Shown here piece by piece: positions 36,533 to 64,000 of a stretch of DNA of 64,000 bases. The notes under the pieces were generated by a model. It ran no database searches and was not told the DNA's origin. It saw nothing but the letters and a program-made list of their open reading frames with translations. Position 1 is the stretch's first letter. Each line of letters opens with the position of its first letter. This DNA is from Hepsetus odoe (Eukaryota > Chordata > Actinopteri > Characiformes > Hepsetidae). The translations under genes were made by a program, and so were the position numbers. The stretch covers positions 10,743,535-10,807,534 of the forward strand of contig CM029387.1 of NCBI GenBank assembly GCA_017165825.1, written 5' to 3'.

Positions 36533-37420
36533 TACCTGTATGAAGTCAGTCAGGTGTTGATCGTGGTGATCAGGTTGTTGTGCCGAGAGACAGACGCTGA
36601 AACACCGCTCGGTCATAAACAGAGGGGATCTTTCGGGACTAGCGCCCCCTCGTGGCCAAAGGTGGCACTACAGACAGACTCGGGCGCGCGAGCGGCCCGG
36701 TGACGTGCCGTCTGGAGCACCCCAGCTGTTCGTGCTGCTCTCAGCATCAAGTTCAGAACTTATTGCGCCACGGACCGGTTTCATGTAAAACAATATTTTC
36801 ACGGAACGACATAGAAACGGCTAAAACAAAGAGTATAGAAATGTGCTCAAATGTACTTCTTTTTGCGATCTTTTGGGCTTAATTTTTGACGTGCCGTATC
36901 ACGTGCCCGAGACGAGCAGTTTTTTTTTTCCAAAATCATTTTATACATTATTTTTATCAGATATTTTTAATCAGTGTTTCTGTGCGGTCCGGTACCGGTC
37001 CGTTGTCCGGTGCTGAGACCACTGCTGTAGAGAGTATATTTGCTGGACTGATATTAACAGGTCGAAGAAGATAAAGAGATAATTCTATTAGAATATGATT
37101 AAATATAATAAAAAAGCCTCGAGTAAACAGCCTGCTTATGTCAATTTAACTAAAAACCTGAAAATCATTGTGATTTTATCTTAATTTTAACAGAATGTGG
37201 CTTTAAAATATAAAAATTATATGGTTAAAAATGTCTTTTAAAAACCGTAAAAATCTTTAGTCATTTTAAAGCTTCCGTCTATAAACGTGCGTTTGACGGC
37301 AGGGCGCTTAAAGCGGCCAAACATCCGCCGCGTCATTTTAGCACCATCGACTGAGAGACGCTAGAGGGCGCCCGCGAGCGAGTCCTCGCCGAACAGCGGT
37401 AAACACGGGGGAAGCTTGAA
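36533..37420. promoter_or_regulatory. GC-rich regulatory block upstream of the phosphatase
   Basis: CpG-rich pieces with a minus-strand donor (CATACAG then GTATAC, near 36538) that could end a non-coding first exon of the phosphatase gene. Two CTCF-like cores are visible: CCACGAGGGGGCGCT on the minus strand (36641-36655) and GACGCTAGAGGGCGCC on the plus strand (about 37357-37372). Between them (36745-37030) there are cggaccggt and ggtaccggtccg stretches resembling a known vertebrate hAT-like repeat end, weakly supported. Confidence 0.4.
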
Positions 37421-38069
37421 ACAATTAAAGTAGAAATTTTAGTCTTATTATCAGAAAATATAAATATCAATCACCAGCAAATCTGTTTTTCTAAAGTAGG
37501 CTGTTCCCGTGTCCTAAATCTTTTTCGCTACTCCCAACACACTAGAGTTCATTTTATCGGTAAAAACCCACTTTGGGACACTTCAATATCTTCACGATCA
37601 GAGTCGTTATCTGGTAAAACATGGTGAGGAAAACACCCGATCAACTAACCCTGGTACATGCTTCTGGATTAAGAAATTAATAAGTAATAAGAAGCTGTAA
37701 GACTTCAATGTATTACTTGTTTATTGTGTCCAGTCGTCCGTCCGCCACCGTTCAGTTCAGCATCATGATCGATTGGTGTGAACTTCGGAGACTGTAACTT
37801 ACTTTCATAATTTAATTTTGGGAACGTTTGAGAGCACTGTCTAGTGTATAAGTTTTTATTACACGGACAGCGTGACCCTCCCTACAAAGCGCACTACATG
37901 GAGAGCACTGAAGGTTTTCGGGAACAGTGACGTCGGCGCGGGTGTGGATACTGATTGGTTGGATTAGCTAATTGGCTATGATGTCATGAACACATACGTC
38001 ACGGTTCAGAAGTCATGTAAGTAGAGCTAAACAACATTTTAAATTAAGAAAAGTATCAAAGCAATGATG

Positions 38070-40395
38070 AAAAGGAAGTGTAGGAGAGTGTACGTGAGGG
38101 GTGGAATGGTGGCAGCATGACTGATAAATGTAGAGAAGAAAGGTTGATAGGTTGAAGGTTGAAGGCAAGAGACTAGATGGAAGGGTAGTAAGGCCAAGTG
38201 TATTGGAGCAGGGTTTAAATTGATTTACCATGGTGTAGATGGAAGGGGGAATGGGTTAGGTGTTATCCTGAAGGAAAAGTATGTGAAGAGTGTTTTGGAG
38301 GTGAAGAGTATGTCAGGGAGGGTGATGAGTTTGAAGCTAGATTCAAGGTGTGATAATGAATGTTGTTTGTGCTTATGCCCTATAAGTTGGTTGTGAGATG
38401 GAGAAGAAAGAATAATTCTGGAGTGAGTTAGATGAAGTGAGCCTAGAGAGTGTACCCAAGGGAGAGAGAGTGGTGATTGATGCAGACTTTAATAGACATG
38501 TTGGTGAAGGAAACAGAGGTGATGAGGAGGTGATGGGTATGGTGTCAAGGAGAACGTTGAAGGTCACATGGTTGTAGATTTTATAAAAAGGGTGGAAATG
38601 GCTGTAGTTAGTACTTATTTTAAGAAGAGGGAGGATTACAGGATGAGGTATAAGAGTGGAGGAAGATGCTCACAGGTGGATTATATCCTTTGAAGGAGGG
38701 TCAGTCTGAAGCAAATTTTAGACTGCAAAGTAGTGAGAGGGGAGAGTATAGCTAAACAATATAGGATGGTGGTCTGTAGGATGACCTTGGAGGTAAAGAA
38801 GAGGAGGAAAGTTAGGGCAGAGTCAAGGATCGAGTGGTTAAAGCTGAGGACTGCAATGTGGAATTCACAGGCACAGGGAGGCGTTGAAGAGCTAGCAGAT
38901 TGCTGGGAAACTACTGCATAAGTGGTATGGGAGACAGCTAGAAAGGTACTTGGTGTGACATCTGGAAGAAGGATAAGAAAATCTGGTGGTAGAACCCATA
39001 AGGCCAGGAGTATATACAGAAGAGGCAAGCAAAGAAGAAGTGGGATAGTCAGAGAGGAGAAGAAAGTAGACAAAAGTAGTGGCAAAGGCTAAAGATAAGG
39101 TGTTTGGTGAATTGTGTGAGGGCTTGGACAGTAAGGAGGGTGAAAAAGGACCTATACCAATTGGCTAGACAGTGAGACAGAGCTAGGATAAATGTGCAGC
39201 AGGACAGCCTGATTATGGGTAGAAATGTAAACATAGTCAAAAGTGAACAGGGCATGTTGTGCAGAAGGAAGGAGTACTTGGTGGCTGATGAATGAAGAGA
39301 ATGAGAGAAAGAGAAGATTGGATGATGTGAGGATAATGAACCAGATGCAGCAAATAAAGAGGATGAAGAATGGAAATGCTGTTGGTCGGGATGACATACC
39401 GGTGGAAGCATGGAGGTGTTGAGGAGAGATGGCAGTTGAGTTTCTGACCAGATTGTTTAACACAATCCTGAAAAGTGAGAGCATGCCTGAGGAGTGGAGA
39501 CTGGTACTGGTACTATAGTGCTACTGATTTTCAAGAATTTTCAAGATGCAAAGAGCTGTAGTAACTATAGAGTGATAAAGTTGATCAGCCACAGCATGAC
39601 GTTATGGGTAAGAGTAGTCGAAGCTAGGCTAAGAAAAGAGGTGATTAGTGAGCAGCAGTATGGTTTCATGCTGGGAAAGAGCACAACAGATGTGATGTTT
39701 GCTCTTAGGGTGAAGTACAGAGGTCAGAAGGAGTGGCATTGTGCCTTTATGGACTTGGAGAAAGCAAAGGAAGTCCTGAAAGGAAGTCAGGTGTTACAGA
39801 GAAGAATAGGAGAGGGATGAAAGTGAGTAGGACAAAGGCAGGAAAGTGGAGTGGCTAGGATGCAAGGTGACAAAGGTGGAGGTCTATAAATATTTGGGAT
39901 CAACAGTTCAGAATAACGACAAGTGTGGAAGAGAGGTGAAGATGAAAGTGCAGACAGGTTGGAATGGGTGAAAAGTGTGATTGGAGTGATTTGTGACAGA
40001 TGGGTACCAGTGAGAGTAAAAGGGAAGGTTTACAGGACAGTGAGACCAGCTATGTTGTATGGGTTGGAGACAGTGGCACTGACGAAAAGGCAGGAGGCGG
40101 AGCTGAAGGTGTCAGAGTTAAAGAGCCAAAGACAGCTCAGGTTAGGCGTTTTGGAGACAAGGTTGGAGAAGCAAGCATATGTTAGTTTTGACATGTCCAG
40201 AGGAGAGATAAGGATTATATTGGAAGGAGGATGTTGAAGATGGAGCTGCGAAGTCAAGAGGAAGATCAAAGAGGAGGTTTATGGACGTGGTGAGAGAGGA
40301 CATGCAGGTGGTCGGTTTGAAGTTTGAAGTAGGAAGTAGGAAGATGCAGAGGAGAGGAAGAAATGAAAACTGACCCCTAAAAGGAGCAGCCGAAA
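38070..40395 (+). mobile_element. RTE-like LINE remnant, longer copy
   Basis: Second long copy of the RTE-like LINE. Blocks, in order: endonuclease (GVVL-like with KSVLEVKS equivalents at 38200-38330; ERVVIDADFNRHVGE-like at 38460-38520; VDYIL at about 38675), RMVVCRMTLEVKKRRKVR (38760-38820), WETTA (38905), RLFNTIL and MPEEW (39440-39500), SNYRVIKLISHSMTLWVRVV (39560-39620), QYGFMLGKSTTDVMFALR (39655-39710), HCAFMDLEKAKE (39735-39770), and after a deletion KGKVYRTVRPAMLYGLETV (40020-40075). The 3' end gacccctaaaaggagcagcc is at about 40371-40390. The catalytic YADD segment is deleted here too. Frames are broken throughout. Confidence 0.85.
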
Positions 40396-40479
40396 GATCA
40401 CAGCAGTGCTGAAAATTGGATGCTGTTCTGAGTAAATTAGTGCCTTTTCTGCAAAAAGTCAAATAATTTTGTTGTGAAA

Positions 40480-40690
40480 ATGACTATTTGTCACAGTGAA
40501 AAACAATGAACTACAACCTCTGCATGTAACCCATACACTCCTTGCAGCAGGGGGCAGCCACATCCATATCCGGGGAGCAGTTATGGGGACATCACCTTGT
40601 TTAAGGGTACCTGAGGGCAACATACTGGTCTGGGGTTTGAACCCACAACCACCTGATGTCAGGGTCTAGTACCAAACCACTAGGCCACCA
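40480..40690 (-). mobile_element. HAmo-like SINE
   Basis: Reverse-strand copy: gtcacagtgaaaaacaatg, aacctctgcatgtaaccc, ggagcagttatggggac, cttgtttaagggtacc, then the tRNA-like head with a B box read as GGTTTGAACCC on plus (GGGTTCAAACC on minus), ending ccactaggccacca. It follows the LINE remnant almost directly. Confidence 0.75.
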
Positions 40691-41122
40691 TTGATCCAAT
40701 TTTATGCACAAAACCCTCAGGCATTCAATCATTCTGGAAGATATTATGAAGTAGCAAGTCACTCACTACAAGTTTTCTATCACCTGTTAACAGACCAGTC
40801 AGGCTGCACTGAACTTTAGTTTTACTGCTTCACCACAAATAATTAAACCTGTTTGCCACACCTTAATGACATAATGTGGACACATTAACCAGTTTTGTGC
40901 TGCTGTTACTGCTGTTTTAGAAATGATAAATTCTCAGGAAAAGTACAGAATTTGCTCACTAATCTATGCAAGATCTTCAAACAACGACCCAAGTAAAAAA
41001 ATTGAATAAAGCCACATTTTTATAGATAAAAAAAAATGGCTACTCACATCATACAGTGCTGCAGCTCCATAGATTGAAATTAGGAAAACTTCCTTCTAAT
41101 GGTGTATTGAATGATGGATGGA

Positions 41123-41165
41123 CCATAGTAGGTTGGACGTAAAAAATACGTCCAACCTACTATGG
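41123..41165. repeat. Perfect 19-bp inverted repeat with 5-nt loop
   Basis: The arm CCATAGTAGGTTGGACGTA (41123-41141) is followed by AAAAA and then its exact reverse complement (41147-41165). No mismatch is present. It lies in the gene-poor space downstream of the kif5b 3' UTR. The loop is short for a microRNA precursor, and no transposon termini were recognised around it. Confidence 0.9.
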
Positions 41166-41169
41166 CTGT

Positions 41170-43318
41170 AGTGGGGGCTGTTCTTATTGTTATAATGATT
41201 TCATATATGAATGAAGAATCGGCTATTTCTCCTAGTCCTTAATTTATTAACATCAGGACCAACAAATGTCAAGTGCTTTTGAACTTTTAAGCCAAGATGC
41301 ATTGCAAGTTGTTCTCCAGTATCCAGACATTTGGGATGTCCAGTCTGAAAACGCTTGAGTGGTTGGTAAAATTCTTTAGTCTTGAATTTTGAAGATATTT
41401 ATAGCAAAAGCAAGGTCAAATCACTCTTCTGGGGGCTAAAGAACATCTCCAATACAATGAACCCAAAACTGAAAGCAATGCATCACATTTGATCATAATT
41501 ATTTAATCACACATACATGTACATCATGCAGTCCCTCCAGAAAAACGTAGCATCACTCAAGTCCATTTTCAGTTCTCCTTCAGTAAAAACTGTCTCTTTG
41601 TGCCTCCTTTCTCTTGGAATGATGCCAGTGCCTTTCTCCATTGGTCGCTTTTCCTGTCAATTACTGATGGCGTTACTCTTACACCGTAATAAAAAGCAGC
41701 TAATCTTCAAGCTTAATGCAAAAATAATGTGACAGTTTCAACGAGGAGCTGATGCCTGTGATTGGTAATAAATCGGAATGAACAATTTCAGCCTAAAACT
41801 CAGGCAGTTTACTATTCTTCAAGATATTGCTGAAGAGCATTAAACCAGCCAAATCAGGAGTGTCAATATGAGCACAAAAATCACAGCTCTCACTAACAGT
41901 AGCTAGCCACTCATTTAAAGACCAGAGAAAACAGGTATAAATCTTTACAGATAATTCATGGTTTTAAATAATTAGAGACGTGTAGCTACACAAAAGCCTG
42001 GCTTACAGGTGAGATGATGCCCATGTTTCCTTAAATTGCTTATATAGTGTCATTAAAATTTTTCTTTTCAGAATCAACCGCATGGTCCTTAAAGTCCTTG
42101 CTGTGGTAATAAAAACAAAAAATAACCCTGGCTTATGAAGGAGTAGGGACAGTATTCAATTTTTGATTGACAAAATTTAAGTGCAGAATATGAACAAGGA
42201 GGGTGTGTGATTTTAAGAAAACTGCCTGTACACAGCATGTCTGCTAAACCGACTAGCTGATCGGTAACAGAGATAGGGCAGTCAGCTTGCTGAGAGTTCT
42301 ATGGAACCAAAACTAGACACAGGAGAAATAGGTACTAAAAACAAGCATATCCACAGTAGGTAGTTTTAAGGACCAGCTGTTCTGAACTGCTTCTTTATCT
42401 GTCTTGCATTGCAAGACTCATTGTGTATTCCACTCTATATGACAGGATCTTCAACATTTACATTTCTGAACAAAGCAAATTCCTCAGTGATCAGGGCTTT
42501 AAAATGAATCTAACCATTTTCCCTATTGAGTCAACTCGATTATTCACCACTAGAGTCCTTACTTTACCACACATCTCCCCCTTCAAAATCATTAATTTAA
42601 TTTCTTACAATGTAAAAACAAACTCAACCATTATCTGCTTCAATATAACTGTTACACTCATTCTCTATGTACAGGAGAACTGTAGTGGTAGATATAAAGA
42701 TTTGATTCAAACATTCTCAGGCAGAGACAAATCTATTACCTCATATGTGCGAAGAGCGCAGTGACTTGTTTTCCCGAATCATCTCTCTGCATTAGCTAAA
42801 ACATCAGTTGATTAGACCACACAGATTGAGTTTGAATAGTTCACTGAACATAGTGAAGTGTGCAGCGAGCAGCCAAAGATATGTGCATGTTGACTTTTTG
42901 TGTTTAGCCTGATAAAACCACCAAAATGAAAAAAGGGGAGGGGGAAAAAAATAAAAAATAAAAAACTTGTTTCAGCCTGGTGCAGTATAGCAGTTGACCT
43001 AGGTACATTCAAGATTACTGTTCATGTTTGTGGCCTGTTTTGCTAACTTTTTATTTTATTTTTTTAAACTTGCATTTATTCTTTAATCTGTGCATGTATA
43101 CATGTATTCATAAAATACGTTTTTTTGGACGACAAAAAAAAAAAAAAAAAAAAAAAGTTGGGAAGGGAAGAGGAACTGTACAGCCCATGATTATTATTTA
43201 TATTTAAAACTCTTCCCTCATACACAGGAGGGAGGGATCATGTTAATGGAATGAAAGGGTTCCATGATGACCGCTGTATTCCCCCACCATCTGTAGTGAG
43301 CAGGCAAATCTACAGTCT
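41170..43318 (-). other. kif5b: kif5b 3' UTR region
   Basis: Sequence downstream of the probable last kif5b exon. On the minus strand AATAAA hexamers occur at about 43073-43078, 43048-43053 and 41243-41248, so the UTR may be about 0.3 kb or as long as about 2 kb. A poly-A run (plus) at 43134-43156 lies inside. No other gene is recognised; the open frames are not protein-like. Confidence 0.45.
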
Positions 43319-60014
<16,696 letters not shown>

Positions 60015-60320
60015 CTTCCACGATTACGGAACGGAAAGAAAAAACACGAGCGGGAGACGAGGCAACGGCCAACTACCACTCCGAGCGAAACCCGGCCAAC
60101 CCGGACTCGGAGATGAGGGGACGTTTCCTCAATCAGGTATTCACAGAGAGAGAGCCCGCGCGCGAGAGAGACGGGTTTAGACAGGCGGAGGACAGTCACT
60201 TCCCCGCCAACATGGCCGCCATGGTGCCGGCTCGGTCCGCCCGTCAGCGGGGCGCTTAATAAACATGCGCTGACGTCACTGCCTCCGCCGCCGCAGGCCG
60301 GCCGACAGAGCCAACCACAG
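60015..60320 (-). promoter_or_regulatory. kif5b: kif5b promoter and 5' UTR
   Basis: CpG-rich sequence directly upstream of the kif5b ATG. A perfect palindromic CRE, TGACGTCA, lies at 60271-60278, and a YY1-like AACATGGCCGCCATGG is near 60209-60224. No TATA box is evident. The layout is typical of a CpG-island housekeeping promoter; the 5' UTR is probably 150-250 nt. Binding by CREB/ATF is inference from the motif. Confidence 0.65.
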
Positions 60321-60329
60321 CCCAAAGGC

Positions 60330-62440
60330 AGAGAGAAATAACACCAAAAGAGTGTTTTTAACGATCCAGGGGGTCTGGCTGTTTGGAAAAGACGTTCTTA
60401 TGTATTAATACATGTTTAAGTAATGCAGAATACTTTTCATTTATTCAGTCAGATTATATAGAACATGCAGGGTGCATTATCTTGCTGAATATCATGCGCT
60501 ATCGTTGAATCAGGTTTACTTCCTGCCTCCTTCCCATAAACCATCTTTATGCCAACTCTGCAAAGCACACACATGAATGCCAAGACCCAAAATTTCTTAG
60601 TTTCTTGGTAACAAATTTCCTATTCCACATCTAGTTGAAGAAAATATAATCACACCAGGCTTCATACTCCATAGCCCAGTTTGAAGGCTCACATGCCCAT
60701 TGTGTAGGCATTTTTGGCAGTGACCAGGAGTTAGTATGGGCTCTCTGATATACAGCTAAACAGCCCCATATGGAGAAAGCTGCAATGCACTGTGTGTTCA
60801 GACATTTTTCAATCATAGCCAGCATTACATTTTTCAGCAGGTTGATAGGCTAGCCAAATGTGACAAGCTTGACATTGGATCTAGAGCACCCATAATCCTG
60901 CCTCCAGTTCATCAGGTGTACTTCCTTTGACCATTTTACATATTTTTACTTACCATACTGGGAACACCACACAAGGTCTGTCATTTTGGAGATGAACTGC
61001 CACAATCATCTAACCATCACGATCACAATTTTGCTCTCATCGAAGTCGTTCAAATCCTTATACTTCCCTTTTTTCTTTTTCAAACATACCATCTTCAATT
61101 ATTCTACTTAAAAATTACTGTTGATTTGTATCACAGTAAAGGGTACACTCTGGCTTACATGGGGGAAAAAAAAAAAAAAGAAAAGAAAAAAAATCATAGA
61201 GCAAGATTTTTTTAGTCTAAAGACTAGAAAGACCACCCTCCTCAATTATCTTGAATGCAGGAGGAATCTATTGAAAATGTAAAACATTTTAAAAAGATAC
61301 TTGAGAGCAGGTTGAGGTTGTTCCTGTAAACTGACCAATGCAGTGAGTTACTGCTGCAAAGTTGAAAATATTACATTCTTGTTTTAGGCCAGAATGCCCT
61401 TTATGATTAATAACCCATCCCTTTTAACCATTCCATTAAATTCAGTGAGCAGTACAAAATATATTTAGGGTAGGAATGATCTGGAGCTGGAACTTTATGG
61501 ACTTTGATCTTTACTGGATTGTCCGGAAGTCTGGTATTACAATTTTACTCAGTTTCACCTTTACCCACTTTAAACATCGGATAAATTGGTTGGTTCAATA
61601 AGGAAGCAGTGGTGGAGCAGTACAATGTAGACTACTGTACATCTGATTTCCTTCCAGTTTTAATTTAATGAGACATTTGTTTCTAATGCATGTAAGCCAG
61701 AAAGTTACTTACGTTACAAGGCTAACATTCCTAACAAAAAAACGTAAATGTCAATAGTTTCCCAACTTTTTTTCTGTACATATCCAAAACCTTTCCAGAG
61801 CAGCAATGCTGGTGACATTTTTGTCCAGTTTTGTGACCATGACAAATGTGCAGACATTATAATATTGAGTACAAAACAATGACACGAAAAAGTACATTTA
61901 TCCGATACAGAGCAGAGACAGTACAGTATATATAAATATGGTGGAAATATAGGTATAAAGACCTGCAGAAAGCATTCAGATAAATCAGGAACATAAAGTA
62001 ACAGTGTGATTGCGATCAGCTGATGGGACAGTCTAGTTCTCTTGTGACTTTTATTGTGTGCTATTTCAAGCATAATAGAGGCCTTATGAGCCAAGCACAT
62101 TAGGAGCCTTTTTTTCCCCCTTCCTTATGAATCTGTTTTTCTCTCACACACACACAGAGCTGAACTTGATTTGCCTATGTTCTGTGTGCCATATAGCGCA
62201 CTCATATCAGAGGTGTCAAATTCCTATCCCAGAGGGCCACAACTCCACAGACAGTATTCTCCCTTCTCTTACACATCTGATCCAGCTCTCCTGCTGCTGA
62301 CCAATAGGAATCAGACTGACAAGGTCAGTCTCTCACACTTCTGACAGTTAACCTCATCCTACATTTACATTTCTGTAGGCAGAGGTGTGCAGAGCTGCAA
62401 AACCTTAAGCTCCAGTTAAGTATTGTTGTTTGAATAAAAT
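60330..62440. other. Intergenic DNA upstream of kif5b
   Basis: AT-rich sequence without exon-like frames. A stretch at about 62209-62400 (aggtgtcaaattcctatccc, then gagggccac) resembles the start of a common teleost DNA-transposon repeat but is too decayed to place. An A-rich run is at 61166-61192. Confidence 0.4.
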
Positions 62441-62449
62441 CAACAGTCT

Positions 62450-64000
62450 AGTCAAAGTACTTCTTTATACTTCAACATACAACAGCATCCCTCTGCCAGG
62501 GATGTGGTTATCCATGTCGGCTGCAACAACTTCAGAAACCAGAACTCTAAACTTCTGAAGTATTTCTACTTAACCTGCTGAAAGACTGCAAAAAGAATGT
62601 GTTAATTTCTGGAGCTATAGCTACTTGGAGAAGAGGAACTGTACATGTCAGCCACACACTGAGCCTAAACACCTGCCCATCCATGGATTTAGTTTTTAGC
62701 AAACAACTTCAACCTTTTCTGGTATTGACCAGCCTTCTTCTGGAGGGATGGAATTCACCCAAACAGACTAAGATCAGAGAAAAACAACATGTTTTATTTT
62801 GCTTCAGCACACAGGATTCCAAGCAAATTGACAAGAAATGTTACCTTCCCACTACCCCTCCTTGTAGCTGTACCCTTTCTGTGTTTAATTTCCACAAAGC
62901 AAAGTATATTAATAGAGATCAAACACATTCTAACCTGATACATATCAACACAGAAGCAAAGTTTATTAAACTAAAGACCCAATACATAATCCAGAGATGC
63001 CTGCTTTCAATTTTAGATCCTTAACAAACAAAAGATTTTTAATGTGTGGTGGAAAGCTCAACTTGGTCTTCTTAACAGAAACTTGGCTTTGGCTTCTTAT
63101 TGAAACTACTCTACAAAAATATAACTTCCAAGCTAGAAGCACATGAAAGCAAGAAAAGAGGTGGATTAGCTGCAACTTTTAGTGCTTCTTATAACTGAAA
63201 AAAATCATTTGGCGTTTTCTCTTCCTTCAAATATGTTCTTAGAGAAAATCCCAATTTTAATATTAATAGCTTACCATCCACCAAAATACTTTCCTGCATT
63301 TTTATTCAGAATTCTCAGAATTAATGTATACCTGTATCACACACTATGATAAGATTATTATGACTGGAGGTTTTAACCTACATGTTGATCATAACTTAGA
63401 CAAGAAAGCAATAGATTTTATTCTACTTCTAAACTTGCTCAGTTTTATTAACATATTTCAAATCTCACTCATAACAGGACATACCCTAGTTATCTGATGT
63501 GGCTTGTGTCTAAACATTGATTTACATTTACGGCATTTAGCAGACGCTCTTATCCAGAGTGACTTCCATGTCTTAATTACAGGGACAGTCTGGAGCAATT
63601 CAGTGTTAAGGGTCTTGCTCAGGGACCAAGTGGTGGTGCCAGAGGTGGGATCTGAACCTGGGACTTCTTGATCCATAGGTCCATAGGCAAGTATCCTACC
63701 ACTAGACCAGCGCCACCCCCTCATTGATAAAATATGAGTTCTCTTTTTCAGACCACCATCTCATCTTTACCCCACTAAAACAAACAGAACAGTTGATAAT
63801 CCAACTACAAAAAAGAAATGCTACCTTAATGAGTCAGTGTCAAGTAAAAGTCTTTTAAATAATAGACCTCTTAACAATGCAAGTAGCATAACTGTCCAAG
63901 AAATGGTCAACAGGTTTAATTCTACGATTAGATCAGTTCTAGATATAGTTACACCAGTTAAAGAAAAGAAGTCTGATACAAAAAAAAAAGTGCTGTGGAA
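62450..64000 (+). mobile_element. L2/CR1-like LINE, decayed, runs off the window
   Basis: Broken plus-strand frames give, in order: an ORF1 esterase-like end (VVIHVGCNN at about 62506, FWRDGIHPNR-like at 62735-62765), then the ORF2 endonuclease (LVFLTETWLW at 63063-63092, MTGGFNLHVDHN at about 63360-63396, GHTL at 63478, SDHHLIF-like after the SINE at about 63750). The order esterase-ORF1 then AP endonuclease fits L2/CR1-clade LINEs. Reverse transcriptase, if present, lies beyond 64000. It is split by a SINE at 63522-63721. Confidence 0.7.
63522..63721 (-). mobile_element. SINE with L2-like tail nested in the LINE
   Basis: Same family as the copy at 56319. Plus reads ttacatttacggcatttagc, agacgctcttatccagagtg, then a reversed tRNA-like head ending actagaccagcgccaccccc. 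It is bracketed by CATTGAT (63515-63521 and 63722-63728), a clean 7-bp target duplication. Confidence 0.85.

Noticed and set aside
41123..41165. microRNA precursor
   Set aside because: A 19-bp stem with a 5-nt loop is too short and too perfect for a normal animal pre-miRNA. Retained as an inverted repeat only.
42423..42764. 113-aa plus-strand frame downstream of kif5b
   Set aside because: Codon content follows AT-rich background, there is no homology, and it lies antisense within the likely kif5b 3' UTR.

Overview
This is a vertebrate nuclear window, almost certainly from a ray-finned fish. Introns are GT-AG. Three long conserved animal genes can be read exon by exon, and the spaces between them are full of teleost-type repeats: Tc1/mariner relics, an RTE-like LINE, tRNA-derived SINEs close to the HAmo type, SINEs with an L2-like tail, a hAT-type element and many dinucleotide microsatellites. 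The SINE types fit an otophysan fish (carp, characin or catfish relatives), but I cannot name a species. Nothing prokaryotic, no CRISPR array and no new defence-like system is visible.

Layout. 1-10252 (+): the 3' part of an integrin beta-1 gene, 11 coding exons through the stop, then a short 3' UTR. 10.5-20.2 kb: intergenic, with an orphan CpG-rich promoter-like block (about 11.9-13.2 kb), SINEs, a LINE remnant and a Tc1 relic. 20662-31461 (+): enhancer of polycomb homolog 1 (epc1), complete, 14 coding exons, 793 aa, with a CpG-rich promoter, a TATA-like box and a 3' UTR ending near 32.8 kb. 34641-35153 (-): an intact single-exon atypical dual-specificity phosphatase with a non-canonical active site, facing epc1 tail to tail. 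35.2-38 kb: a tetranucleotide repeat, a minisatellite, and a GC-rich block with two divergent CTCF-like motifs. 38.1-40.4 kb: a second long RTE-like LINE remnant. 43319-60014 (-): kinesin heavy chain kif5b, complete, 26 coding exons, 971 aa, with a CpG promoter holding a perfect CRE. 60.3-64 kb: intergenic, ending in a decayed L2/CR1-like LINE that carries a nested SINE.

The three large genes do not form a pathway. Integrin beta-1 is a cell-adhesion receptor, EPC1 is a scaffold of the NuA4/TIP60 acetyltransferase complex, and KIF5B is the conventional kinesin motor. They are neighbours by old vertebrate synteny (human 10p11), but here kif5b points opposite to itgb1 and epc1. Reading frames and exon phases were checked by hand across every junction quoted. 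Points most worth a second look: the phosphatase active site (Cys-Cys-X5-Arg in place of His-Cys-X5-Arg), kif5b splice sites built into TG/CA repeats, a 457-bp almost identical direct repeat on both sides of epc1 exon 1, and a perfect 19-bp hairpin downstream of kif5b.
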